Source of the DNA: Pusillimonas sp044464525
GTDB lineage: Bacteria > Pseudomonadota > Gammaproteobacteria > Burkholderiales > Burkholderiaceae_B
Direction of reading: 5' to 3'
Length of the DNA: 64,000 nucleotides
NCBI RefSeq assembly: GCF_044464525.1
Contig: NZ_JBIQLE010000001.1
Location: forward strand, 124,001 to 188,000
The position numbers and the translations under genes were made by a program. The notes beneath the pieces were generated by a model. It ran no database searches. It worked only from the letters and a program-made list of their open reading frames with translations, and was not told the origin of the DNA. The stretch's first letter is position 1; each line of letters opens with the position of its first letter. Of the stretch, positions 42,448 to 50,850 are shown one piece after another.

Positions 42448-43182
42448 ATGGAAAAAACAAGAATTTCGAAGTTGATGGCCGAGCGCGGCATGTGCTCGCG
42501 GCGCGAGGCCGATGCGTATATCGAACGCGGCTGGGTGCGTGTCGATGGCGTAGTGGTTTCCGAACTGGGCAGCAAGGCTTATCCGACCCAGAAAATAACG
42601 CTCGAAAAGCAGGCGCAACGACGCCAGGGTTCGCGCGTCACCATCCTGCTCAATAAGCCGGTGGGGTATGTGTCGGCTCAGGCCGAGCGCGGCTACCGGC
42701 CCGCTGTGTCGCTGATTTCGGCCCGCACCCTGCATAATCCCTCGCGTTCGCCCTTTCCCTTCGATCCTGCGCATTTGCGCGGGCTGGCGCCGGCCGGCCG
42801 ACTGGATATTGATTCCCAGGGCCTGCTGGTGCTTACCCAAGACGGCCGCATCGCGCGCCAACTGATAGACGAGCATTCCGACATCGACAAAGAATATCTC
42901 GTCCGGGTGGAAGGCCGAATCGGGGCCAACGGCCTCAAGCTGCTTAACCATGGGCTTAGCCTGGACGGCCAGCCGCTCAAGCCGGCCCAGGTCGAATGGC
43001 AAAACGATGACCAGTTGCGTTTTGTATTGTGCGAAGGAAAAAAGCGCCAGATACGCCGTATGTGCGAGATGGTGGGCCTGAAGGTAATCGGTCTGAAGCG
43101 GGTACGAATGGGCCGCATCGTGTTGGGCGATCTGCCTCCGGGAAAATGGCGCTATCTGCGCGAGGGCGAGCAGTTCCTGTAG
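42448..43182 (+). CDS. RsuA/RluF-family rRNA pseudouridine synthase
   Basis: A 244-residue pseudouridine synthase. An S4 RNA-binding domain (RISKLMAERGMCSRREADAYIERGW) precedes the catalytic domain, which has LNKPVGYVSA, the catalytic Asp in GRLDIDSQGLLVLT, and EGKKRQIRRMCEMVGLKV. Length and layout are closest to RluF, which modifies 23S rRNA U2604, but RluB/RluE are not excluded. It stands 21 bp after the binding-protein gene. Confidence 0.88.
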   Translation: MEKTRISKLMAERGMCSRREADAYIERGWVRVDGVVVSELGSKAYPTQKITLEKQAQRRQGSRVTILLNKPVGYVSAQAERGYRPAVSLISARTLHNPSRSPFPFDPAHLRGLAPAGRLDIDSQGLLVLTQDGRIARQLIDEHSDIDKEYLVRVEGRIGANGLKLLNHGLSLDGQPLKPAQVEWQNDDQLRFVLCEGKKRQIRRMCEMVGLKVIGLKRVRMGRIVLGDLPPGKWRYLREGEQFL

Positions 43183-43273
43183 CGGGGCCCGGCGCCGGTA
43201 TCCGCCGGGCGGCGGACACAGGCAGGGTTTTGGAGGGCGGGCATGTTTGCGGTCATGCCTTGTGGCATCAGCA

Positions 43274-44125
43274 TCAGCGCGACCGGGTCAATGTATGCGA
43301 GGCTCTATTGTCTTGAGCCAACACCTTGCTCAGCCACGGCAGGGCCTGCTGCAGGCGTTCATACAAGGTGTAGGGCGGGTTGATAACGAACATGCCGCTG
43401 CCATGCAGCCCGAACCCTTCCTTGGCGGGCTTGCGAACGGTCAAAGAGGCGTGGGTCCATTGCACCTTGAGCCTTTCCAGCGCGCGCGCCATTTCCTGGG
43501 CCTCGCGGCGCTGGACCAAGGGGTACCAGACCGCGTAGCAGCCGGTGGCAAACCGCTTCAGGCCTTCGTCCAGCGTTTGCATTACTTTACGGTAGTCGTT
43601 CTTGTCTTCGTACGAGGGGTCGATCAGCACGACGCCGCGCCGTGTCGGTGGGGGCAGCAGAGCCTTCAGGTCGGCAAAGCCGTCTGTTTCATAGACGGCG
43701 GTTTGGCGGGCCGCCTGCTTATCCTGCTGCGCCAGATTGTGCTTGAGTATCTCGATTTCAGAGGGGTGCATCTCGAAAAGGCGCAGCCTGTCCTTGTCGC
43801 GCAACGCCCGCAAAGCCAGCCAGGGCGAGCCCGGATAGTAATTGGCGACGCCATCCGGATTGAACTGCAGAACCTCTTCAAGGTAGCGTTCGATCAAGGC
43901 TGGCTTTTCTTCGGGCCCCATCAGGCGGTCTAGGCCGTCGACGACCTCGCCGTTCTTCTGGGCCCACTCGCTGGTCAAGTCGTAGATGCCGGCGCCGGCG
44001 TGTGTGTCGATGACCCAGTAAGGGCCGTCCTTGAGATTGAAATGGTCGAGGATGTGCACCAGGATGGCGTGCTTGAGCACGTCGGCATGATTGCCGGCAT
44101 GGAAAGCGTGTCGGTAGCTGAACAA
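43274..44125 (-). CDS. rlmJ: 23S rRNA (adenine-2030-N6)-methyltransferase RlmJ
   Basis: A 283-residue RlmJ. It begins MFSYRHAFHAGNHADVLKH, the family hallmark, has DTHAGAGIYDL for SAM binding and a catalytic motif reading DPSYEDKNDY; most relatives have DPPY, so a Ser replaces the second Pro. It is convergent with the pseudouridine synthase gene and lies 8 bp downstream of the glycerophosphodiesterase gene on the same strand. Confidence 0.93.
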   Translation of the reverse strand: MFSYRHAFHAGNHADVLKHAILVHILDHFNLKDGPYWVIDTHAGAGIYDLTSEWAQKNGEVVDGLDRLMGPEEKPALIERYLEEVLQFNPDGVANYYPGSPWLALRALRDKDRLRLFEMHPSEIEILKHNLAQQDKQAARQTAVYETDGFADLKALLPPPTRRGVVLIDPSYEDKNDYRKVMQTLDEGLKRFATGCYAVWYPLVQRREAQEMARALERLKVQWTHASLTVRKPAKEGFGLHGSGMFVINPPYTLYERLQQALPWLSKVLAQDNRASHTLTRSR

Positions 44126-44133
44126 GAAATGGC

Positions 44134-44877
44134 CTATATGGTTTGAAGGGCGGGGGGCAGCGTATCGACCGCATCAGTAAACAGCGCGTCGCAGCCCCAT
44201 TGCAGCAGGTCTTGTGCCCGCTGTGCGTCGTTGACGGTCCAGGCGGCTATTTTATAGCCTTTGCCGTGCACGGCCAGTATGGCGTGGCGATCAATATGCT
44301 CTTGCTGCAAATGCAGCGCCACACAGCCAAGCCGTGCCGCTCGCTTGTGCCAGTCGCCGGGCAACGGCCCCTCGAGTAATAGGGCTCGCGGCAACTGTGG
44401 TGCAGTCTGGCGGGCCGATAGCAAGGCCGCCTCTGAAAATGAAGACAGCAGGGGAGGCCGGGCTGCATCGCCCCAAAGCTCTGCCGCAGCGCGTGCCACC
44501 ACTTTACCTGTCAGGGTCTCGCGGCCCGGTTGGGGTTTTATCTCGATGTTGCTGCGAATTTGATTAGCCAACGTGAAAGCGGCAATGGAATACAAGGTGG
44601 CAAGCGGTTCGCCCGCGTACTCGGGACCATGCCAGCCACCGAAATCGAACCGGGCCAGTTCGGCAAGTGTCAGTTCATCGGCATTGCCTTCCCCATTCGA
44701 CGTGCGCCGTATATTTCGGTCGTGCAATACGATGGGTATTTCGTCGCGGCTAAGGGTCACGTCGTACTCCACCATCGAAAGCTTGTGGCGGGCGGCCACT
44801 CGCATGGCGGCCAATGTGTTTTCCGGCGCCAGCCGACCCGCGCCGCGATGAGCGATAATGTGTGCATAAAGCTGCAT
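44134..44877 (-). CDS. ugpQ: Glycerophosphodiester phosphodiesterase (UgpQ-like)
   Basis: A 247-residue cytosolic GDPD of TIM-barrel fold that releases glycerol-3-phosphate from glycerophosphodiesters. The catalytic motif HRGAGRLAPENTLAAM is at the N-terminus, followed by EYDVTLSRDEIPIVLHDRNIRRTSNG with the metal ligands and second catalytic His. No signal peptide, so UgpQ-like and not GlpQ-like. ATG 44877 is preferred; the frame is open to 44964. Confidence 0.9.
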   Translation of the reverse strand: MQLYAHIIAHRGAGRLAPENTLAAMRVAARHKLSMVEYDVTLSRDEIPIVLHDRNIRRTSNGEGNADELTLAELARFDFGGWHGPEYAGEPLATLYSIAAFTLANQIRSNIEIKPQPGRETLTGKVVARAAAELWGDAARPPLLSSFSEAALLSARQTAPQLPRALLLEGPLPGDWHKRAARLGCVALHLQQEHIDRHAILAVHGKGYKIAAWTVNDAQRAQDLLQWGCDALFTDAVDTLPPALQTI

Positions 44878-45029
44878 GGCATGGTGTCCAGTGGTGTTAA
44901 ACTGCAAAGCTTCGGCTTTGGCCGGTATCGCAAGCGGGTTGGCCGTGACCGACTCGCCGGGCAATCATATAAACATCAATATAAGCCGCTGCGGTGTAAA
45001 TGCCCGCGGCAAGGTCTGCGAGTCCTTTC

Positions 45030-46997
45030 ATGTTTGAGTTTATCCGCACGCATCAGCGTTTGATGCAACTGATATTGCTGGTCCTGATTTTTCCATCGTT
45101 CGCCCTAATCGGCGTCAGTGGCTATAACACCTATGTCTCCGGCGACCATGACCTGGTCGAAATCGGTGATACGGCGATTACCCAACAGGAATTCGACGAG
45201 GCCCGCCGCAACCAGCTGCAGCGCCTGCAGGCGAATGCCGGCGGCGCGTTTGATCCGGCGGTACTGGATACGGCCGAAGCGCGTTCGGCGCTGCTCGAAT
45301 CCCTGATCGAGCGCAGGCTGATCATCAATGAAGCCACCCAAGAGCGCTTCAGCGTATCTGACGCCATGCTGCGGGAAGCCGTCGCCTCCATTCCAGAACT
45401 ACAGGTTGACGGCCGTTTCTCGCCCGAGCGCTATAGCGAAGTACTGGCCTCCATGGGCGTCAGCAGCCGCGACTTCGAACAGGGACAGCGCGCCGAACTG
45501 GCCCTGCAGCGCGTTCTGGGCCCCATCGGCGCAACCGCCAGCGTGCCCGCAACGGTTAATCAGACCATCGCCCAGGCCCTGACCGCCCAGCGTACCGTTC
45601 GGTTGCGCGCATTTGATGCCGCCGACTATCAGGACGAAATCCAGATCAGCGATGCGGACGTCAAGGCTTGGTACGATGCCAACCATGACCAATTGCAGGT
45701 GCCCGAATACGTTTCAGCCGGCTACCTGTTGCTGGACGAGGCCGCTGCTATGCAGGGCGTGCCCGACGTTACCGAATCTGAAATGCGCGCCTACTACGAG
45801 CAGAACAAATCGCGCTACGTAATGCCTGCCCGCGTGCAGGTCAGCCACATTTTCATTGATGCCCCCTCCGGTGCGTCCGACACCCAGCGCAACGAAGCGC
45901 AGGCCAAGGCCGAAGCCATTGCCGCCAAAGTTGCCGCCGACCCTGGCCAGTTCGCGGAAATTGCCAAGAACGAATCCGACGACCCCGGAACGGCCAATGA
46001 CGGCGGCCGCCTGGGCTGGATCACGCAGGGTTCGTGGCCAGAGGCGTTGGAGCAGGCCGCCTTCGCGCTCAAGAAGGGTGAAACCTCGGGCGCGGTCGAA
46101 GGCCCAGACGGCTTTCACGTCTTTGTGGCTGAAGACGTGCAGCCCGAAAGCGGAGAAACCTTCGAACAGGCTCAGGCCAAGGTCGAAAGCGAAATCCGCC
46201 GCCAGCTTGCCGCAGACCGCTATGCCGAGATGGCCACAAACCTTACTGATCTCGTGTACGAAGATCAAAGCAGCCTGCAACCGGCCGCGCAAGCGCTGGG
46301 CTTGCAAGTGCGAAGCGCCGACGGCATCGCCCGCGACGGCCTGCTTGATGCCACCGATGTACAAGGAGAAAACGCAGCTGCCGCTAGCGAAGACGCACAG
46401 ATTTTGAATGATCCCCGTGTGCGGCGAGCCTTGTTCTCAAGCCAAACCTATACCGATAAGCATAACTCGGGTGTGATCGAAATCTCTCCCGGCGTCCTGG
46501 TGGTCGTTCGTGTGAACGAAATCACGCCCTCGCATCTGCTGCCGCTTGAAAAAGCCGATGAATTCATCCGTGAAAGGCTGCTGGCCGAACGTTCGCGCGA
46601 TGCGGCCCGCCAGGCAGGCGAAGAGGTCTTGACCGCACTCAAAGGCCAAGCCGGCAGCGAAGTGCCCGAAGGCTTTGGCACAGCGCAAACCGTCAGCCGT
46701 GTCGATCCTCAAGACCTGGGCAAGCTCGCGCTGGATGCAGCATTCGCTGCCAATGCGCAGGCCTTGCCCGCCTATGTGGGTGTGGAAGGAGGCCAGGGCT
46801 ACGTCTTGGTGCGCGTCGAAGGCGCCGAATCCGGCACGACCGATCCGGCATTGCAAGCCTCGCTTGCCGGCCAGATCAGCCAGGCCCTGGGGGCCGCCGA
46901 ACAAGATGCCGTGCTGCGAGCCATGCGCGAAGCCGCCAAGGTACGCTTGCTTCCCGACGCCCAAGCGGCCTTACAGCCCGACGGCCAACAAGGTTGA
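45030..46997 (+). CDS. ppiD: Peptidyl-prolyl isomerase/chaperone PpiD
   Basis: A 655-residue inner-membrane-anchored periplasmic foldase. MFEFIRTHQRLMQLILLVLIF gives the single N-terminal membrane helix; a SurA-like chaperone region follows (TQQEFDEARRNQLQRLQ). One parvulin domain lies at about 260-375 (VQVSHIFIDAP..GRLGWITQGSWPEALEQAAFAL..VEGPDGFHVF), and a long C-terminal helical part follows. ATG 45030 gives the family-like start. Monocistronic, with tesA convergent downstream. Confidence 0.93.
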   Translation: MFEFIRTHQRLMQLILLVLIFPSFALIGVSGYNTYVSGDHDLVEIGDTAITQQEFDEARRNQLQRLQANAGGAFDPAVLDTAEARSALLESLIERRLIINEATQERFSVSDAMLREAVASIPELQVDGRFSPERYSEVLASMGVSSRDFEQGQRAELALQRVLGPIGATASVPATVNQTIAQALTAQRTVRLRAFDAADYQDEIQISDADVKAWYDANHDQLQVPEYVSAGYLLLDEAAAMQGVPDVTESEMRAYYEQNKSRYVMPARVQVSHIFIDAPSGASDTQRNEAQAKAEAIAAKVAADPGQFAEIAKNESDDPGTANDGGRLGWITQGSWPEALEQAAFALKKGETSGAVEGPDGFHVFVAEDVQPESGETFEQAQAKVESEIRRQLAADRYAEMATNLTDLVYEDQSSLQPAAQALGLQVRSADGIARDGLLDATDVQGENAAAASEDAQILNDPRVRRALFSSQTYTDKHNSGVIEISPGVLVVVRVNEITPSHLLPLEKADEFIRERLLAERSRDAARQAGEEVLTALKGQAGSEVPEGFGTAQTVSRVDPQDLGKLALDAAFAANAQALPAYVGVEGGQGYVLVRVEGAESGTTDPALQASLAGQISQALGAAEQDAVLRAMREAAKVRLLPDAQAALQPDGQQG

Positions 46998-47045
46998 CCC
47001 ACACGGCAAGAGCGCCAGCCAGAATGGTTCGAAGCTGGTCGCTCA

Positions 47046-47684
47046 TCATTCCGCCAAAATCATACGCCGCAATTCAGCCCACACGTTATCGGCTATAAGC
47101 GGTTGAGCAGCTTCATTCGGATGCAAGCCATCGTCCAGGAACATCGTCTTTTGCAGGGCCACCCCCTCAAGCAGGAAAGGCACAAGTCCCGTCTCGTATT
47201 CTTCCGCAAGCCCGACAAACATCGTTCGAAACTGTTCCGAATAAGGGCGGCCATAGTTAGGCGGAATCTGCATGCCTGCCAGCATGACCCGGGCATCAGA
47301 CTCTTGCGCCAGCTCGATCATCCGCGCCAGATTATCGCGGCTCATATCAAGGGGTAGACCGCGCAGAGCGTCATTGCTGCCTAGTTCTATGATCACAATG
47401 TCCGGCTCGTGCTGCTTAAGAGCCGCAGGCAGACGGCTAAGGCCCCCGCTGGTCGTGTCTCCGCTTATACTCGCATTTTGCATCGTGTAGCCCAGGTCCT
47501 CGTCGAGCAAGCGCTGCTGGATGATTTTTACCCATCCCGAGTCCCGGCGAATACCGTATTCAGCCGAGAGGCTGTCGCCGACGACTAAAATGTTATGGTT
47601 TGCCTCTTCCGGCCCTTGGCTGTGGGCGGCGCCAAACCATAGTAAAAACAGGCTTGCGATCAACAATCTCCAGCGGGTATGCAT
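47046..47684 (-). CDS. tesA: SGNH/GDSL esterase TesA (arylesterase/acyl-CoA thioesterase I/lysophospholipase)
   Basis: A 212-residue exported GDSL hydrolase. The signal peptide is MHTRWRLLIASLFLLWFGAAHSQ. The four SGNH blocks are intact: GDSLSAEYG (Ser), ASISGDTTSGG (Gly), GSNDALRG (Asn) and DGLHPNEAAQP (Asp/His). Its ATG on the minus strand shares two bases with the ATG of the divergent ABC ATPase gene. The same divergent tesA/ybbA pairing is seen in E. coli. Confidence 0.94.
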   Translation of the reverse strand: MHTRWRLLIASLFLLWFGAAHSQGPEEANHNILVVGDSLSAEYGIRRDSGWVKIIQQRLLDEDLGYTMQNASISGDTTSGGLSRLPAALKQHEPDIVIIELGSNDALRGLPLDMSRDNLARMIELAQESDARVMLAGMQIPPNYGRPYSEQFRTMFVGLAEEYETGLVPFLLEGVALQKTMFLDDGLHPNEAAQPLIADNVWAELRRMILAE

Positions 47685-47685
47685 G
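47682..47685. promoter_or_regulatory. Overlapping divergent start codons of tesA and ybbA (CATG)
   Basis: The four bases CATG hold the leftward ATG of tesA (47684-47682) and the rightward ATG of ybbA (47683-47685). With no intergenic space, each promoter and ribosome site must lie inside the other gene. Confidence 0.85.
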
Positions 47686-48360
47686 AGTCAGGTCCATTCA
47701 ATAGAAGTAAAAAATCTAGGCAAGCAGGTGGTGGATTCGGCCGGCACCATCGATATTTTGGCCGATGTCAGTTTTGATGTGGCAAAAGGCGATGCCGTCG
47801 CCATTACCGGAAGCTCGGGTTCAGGAAAGTCGACATTGCTTGGATTGATGGCGGGCCTGGATGTTCCCACCTCGGGAAAAATCAGCCTGTTGGGGCAAGA
47901 CCTATTTTCCCTGGATGAAGAGGGCCGCGCGGCGTTGCGGGCCGCCCATGTGGGGTTCGTGTTTCAATCATTTCAGCTTTTGCCTCATCTTACTGCACTT
48001 GAAAACGTGATGTTGCCGCTTGAGCTTGCGGGGCGGCCCGCCTTGGGCGCTGCCACAGAGGCCCTGAAGCGCGTGGGCCTGGCCTCTCGTTTACATCACT
48101 ATCCGCGCACCCTGTCAGGCGGCGAGCAGCAGCGCGTATCGCTTGCGCGGGCCTTCGTTGTCGAACCCAGTTTATTGCTGGCCGATGAGCCAACAGGCAG
48201 CTTGGACGAACACAACGGGTCCATCATCATCGAACTGCTGTTTTCCTTGCTGTCCGAAAGGCAGGCTACGCTGGTGCTGGTCACCCACGATCCACTACTT
48301 GCAAGCCGCTGCCAGCGCCAGTTGCGTTTGCAGGGCGGCAGGCTGCAAGCACAGACATGA
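47683..48360 (+). CDS. ybbA: ABC transporter ATP-binding protein (YbbA/LolD-like)
   Basis: A 225-residue MacB/LolD-type ATPase. Walker A is GSSGSGKSTLLGLMAG, signature LSGGEQQRVSLARAF, Walker B LLLADEPTGSLD, switch His in LVLVTHDPLL. Homology starts at MSQVHSIEVKNLGKQV (47683); the frame is open to 47521 but that part is antisense to tesA. The partner permease ybbP, normally next, is absent; instead an M23 peptidase overlaps the stop (ATGA, 48357-48360). Confidence 0.9.
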   Translation: MSQVHSIEVKNLGKQVVDSAGTIDILADVSFDVAKGDAVAITGSSGSGKSTLLGLMAGLDVPTSGKISLLGQDLFSLDEEGRAALRAAHVGFVFQSFQLLPHLTALENVMLPLELAGRPALGAATEALKRVGLASRLHHYPRTLSGGEQQRVSLARAFVVEPSLLLADEPTGSLDEHNGSIIIELLFSLLSERQATLVLVTHDPLLASRCQRQLRLQGGRLQAQT

Positions 48361-49199
48361 AACTAATCAAATATTGGGCCGGCTTATTTTTATTGTTGTC
48401 CAGCGCCGCGTGGTCGCAAGGCTATGTGGCGCGTTCGCTCGACAAGCCCGTGCCGGGCGGCATTGCCGTGGTGGGGTTGGGCGAATCCGAGCAGCCTCCT
48501 GCTGTGGAGCATGACGGCCGTTCGGTGCTGGTGATGCGCGACAGCGACGGGCAATGGGTCGCCCTGGCCGGTATCGATCTCAAGACACCGCCCGGTCAGC
48601 ACTCGCTTGATGTCACGCTCGATGGCCAGGCACGCCGGGTAAATTTTCAGGTAGGGCAAAAGCGCTACAAAGAGCAGCACATCAAGCTCAAGAATCAACG
48701 CCATGTCGACCCGGACCCGGCCCAGCTCGCCCGCTTCGAGCGCGAGTACAAAGCGCAGATTGCTGCGTACGACAACTTTCGTCCAGAGTTGCCCAGCAAC
48801 GTCATGCTTGACCGGCCCGTCGATGGCGGCCGTCTCTCAAGCCCCTTCGGGCTGCGGCGCTTTTTCAATGGCCAGGAACGTAATCCGCACTCGGGCCTGG
48901 ACTTCGCCGTGCCGCACGGCACACCGGTGAAGGCTCCTGCTGATGGCGTCGTCACCATCGTGGATGATTATTTTTTCAACGGCAAGACCATCTTCCTGGA
49001 TCATGGCCAAGGGCTGGTGACCATGTATTGCCATCTTTCCGCCGCCGACGTTCAAGTGGGGCAGACCGTAAAACGGGGCCAGGTAATCGGCAAGGTGGGT
49101 GCTACCGGACGCGCCACCGGCCCCCATCTGCATTGGAACGTGAGCCTGAACGGAAATCGGGTGGACCCGGCGATATTCATTGGCGAATTCCAGCCCTGA
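48357..49199 (+). CDS. M23-family murein metallopeptidase
   Basis: A 280-residue exported peptidase. The signal peptide is MKLIKYWAGLFLLLSSAAWS; a beta-rich middle (about 20-130) precedes the LytM domain. Zinc ligands are complete: HSGLDFAVPHG (H-x3-D) and HLH in GPHLHWNVSLNG, with the catalytic His in MYCHLSAAD. It should therefore cut peptidoglycan cross-bridges, in contrast to the nlpD product in this window. Translationally coupled to ybbA, which suggests that an ABC ATPase and a murein hydrolase work together, by analogy with FtsEX-regulated hydrolysis (inference). Confidence 0.92.
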   Translation: MKLIKYWAGLFLLLSSAAWSQGYVARSLDKPVPGGIAVVGLGESEQPPAVEHDGRSVLVMRDSDGQWVALAGIDLKTPPGQHSLDVTLDGQARRVNFQVGQKRYKEQHIKLKNQRHVDPDPAQLARFEREYKAQIAAYDNFRPELPSNVMLDRPVDGGRLSSPFGLRRFFNGQERNPHSGLDFAVPHGTPVKAPADGVVTIVDDYFFNGKTIFLDHGQGLVTMYCHLSAADVQVGQTVKRGQVIGKVGATGRATGPHLHWNVSLNGNRVDPAIFIGEFQP

Positions 49200-49235
49200 T
49201 GATTGACGGCAGTGGCAGCAGCGTGTAGTTCATAT

Positions 49236-50501
49236 TCACAGAGCGTCTTTCTGAACGGGCCTTCCCGGCAAGGAGCTTGTGTGTTCGATCAGCAGGGGCC
49301 GACCTGCGAGCAAGCCTGACCAGAATCCTCCGAGGATCAACAAGACAAGAAACACGGCGGCGGCGTTCCAGTTGCCGGTGTGTTCGTGCAGGACGCCGAC
49401 GATGAGCGGCGATACGGCTGCGATGACATAGCCCACGCCTTGAGACATACCCGAGATCGCCGCGGCCACCTGTGCATTGGGAGAGCGCAGCACCAGCAGG
49501 GCCATGGCCATGCCGAACATGCCGCCGAATCCCAGTCCGAATATCGAGGCCCATAGGTAGATCAGTTTGACAGGGCCGTAGATCAGCCCCAGAAAACCGA
49601 TCAGCACCATGGTCAAGAACACAAAGATGGCGGGGCGTTGATCGGGGCCGCGGGTAGCGATCCAGGGCCCGGCGGTGGCAGTGAAAATCTGAGTTGCCAA
49701 CAGGCAAGACAACACAAAGCCGGCGTTAAGGGCGCTTAGCCCCCGGTCGACCAAGATCAGGGGCAGCCACCCGAACATGCAATATGCAATGGCGCCTTGC
49801 ATACCCATGAAAAACGTCACCTGCCAAGCGAGCCAACTGCCGCGCAGGCGCGGTATGTCGGTGGTGCCGGGCTTGGCGGCGGCCGAACCGCCGCGGTTGA
49901 CGCGAGTCCAGATCAGGGCCGCCAAGAGGGCGGGCAGGGTCCAGAACGCCAGAGACAGTCGCCAGTCCTTGTTAAGCCAGTTTTCAAGGGGAATGGTGAC
50001 GCCGGCCGCGATGGCCGCGCCGCCCACGATGGCGGTGGTGTACAAGCCCATCATCGGCCCGGCCTGTACCGGAAAGTGTTGCTTGATCAGGCTGGGCAAC
50101 AGCACCATGATCACACTGATGGCTAGGCCCAGTAGCAGGGTTCCGGCGAACAGGCCCGGTGCGCCCAAGAGGCTGCGTAGCGCGATGCCCGCCGCCAGCG
50201 CAAGCAGACTGACCAGGATAATCTGCTCGGCCGAGTGGCGCCGCAGCAGCCGTGGTGCAAAGGGTGCGAACAGCCCAAAGCACAGCACCGGCAAGGTGAG
50301 CAAGGCGCCCAGCGAGGTACCCGACAGGCCCAGGCCGCTCTGTATGGAGCTGATGACAGGGCCTACCGCTACAAGAGATGGGCGCAGATTCATTCCCACA
50401 TAGAGGATGATGATCAGCAGCATAATCTGCATCGGCCGCGCCTTGCTTTGCTTGCGGACCGTTGGCGGGGTGGCTGAGGTCTTGGGTGATAAGGTGGACA
50501 T
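49236..50501 (-). CDS. MFS transporter, CynX/NimT (cyanate-permease-like) family
   Basis: A 421-residue MFS carrier with twelve hydrophobic segments. YVGMNLRPSLVAVGPVISSI in TM1, GLSGTSLGALLTLPVLCFG in TM2 and the FGGMFGMAMALLVLRSP region are typical of CynX/YycB-type permeases. The first ~22 residues are polar. Substrate unknown (cyanate, nitroimidazole and other small organic anions occur in the family). No cynS or cynT is nearby. Confidence 0.88.
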   Translation of the reverse strand: MSTLSPKTSATPPTVRKQSKARPMQIMLLIIILYVGMNLRPSLVAVGPVISSIQSGLGLSGTSLGALLTLPVLCFGLFAPFAPRLLRRHSAEQIILVSLLALAAGIALRSLLGAPGLFAGTLLLGLAISVIMVLLPSLIKQHFPVQAGPMMGLYTTAIVGGAAIAAGVTIPLENWLNKDWRLSLAFWTLPALLAALIWTRVNRGGSAAAKPGTTDIPRLRGSWLAWQVTFFMGMQGAIAYCMFGWLPLILVDRGLSALNAGFVLSCLLATQIFTATAGPWIATRGPDQRPAIFVFLTMVLIGFLGLIYGPVKLIYLWASIFGLGFGGMFGMAMALLVLRSPNAQVAAAISGMSQGVGYVIAAVSPLIVGVLHEHTGNWNAAAVFLVLLILGGFWSGLLAGRPLLIEHTSSLPGRPVQKDAL

Positions 50502-50633
50502 ATGACGTTGATCGGCTAATATCTTGCCTTGGCGCCCTCGGAAGCAAGGGCCTCGGTACTATGTAATGGTCGTCGTGGTGGGGGCATGGTGTTATTCAGG
50601 AACAAACTTTTTATCCGACGTTTGCGTCTGGTT

Positions 50634-50771
50634 TCATGGCACGATGCCGGCGGCGGCAGCGCCGGCCACGAAACGCAGCGCCGAAAATACCGATAGATTG
50701 CGCGCAATATCGGGCAGTAGGGCGTCGCATAGATGCATGCTGGTCAGGCAGGCGAAGCCGGCGAGAGTCAT
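50634..50771 (-). pseudogene. Relic of an MFS transporter gene (TM1 fused to TM4, both ends lost)
   Basis: The ~350-bp gap 50502-50850 holds a 45-codon frame reading MTLAGFACLTSMHLCDALLP, then DIARNLSVFS directly joined to ALRFVAGAAAAGIVP and a TGA. The first part is a typical MFS TM1 with D-x-LLP-x-IA; the last part is the TM4 motif (RFVAGAxAAGIIP). In an intact carrier ~55 residues (TM2-TM3) lie between them, so an internal deletion fused the two and the C-terminal eight helices are gone. The frame continues upstream to 50891 without MFS-like sequence. Confidence 0.5.
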
Positions 50772-50850
50772 CTGTAAAAAAAACGCCGGTAAGCTGCGGG
50801 CTCGCGGTAGTCGTGAGAGTCGGACACCGTGCTGGAATATTGTGGGATGG

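Noticed and set aside
44878..45029. Possible tRNA gene upstream of ppiD
   Set aside because: No cloverleaf, TTCRA box or CCA end could be found; it looks like plain promoter sequence.
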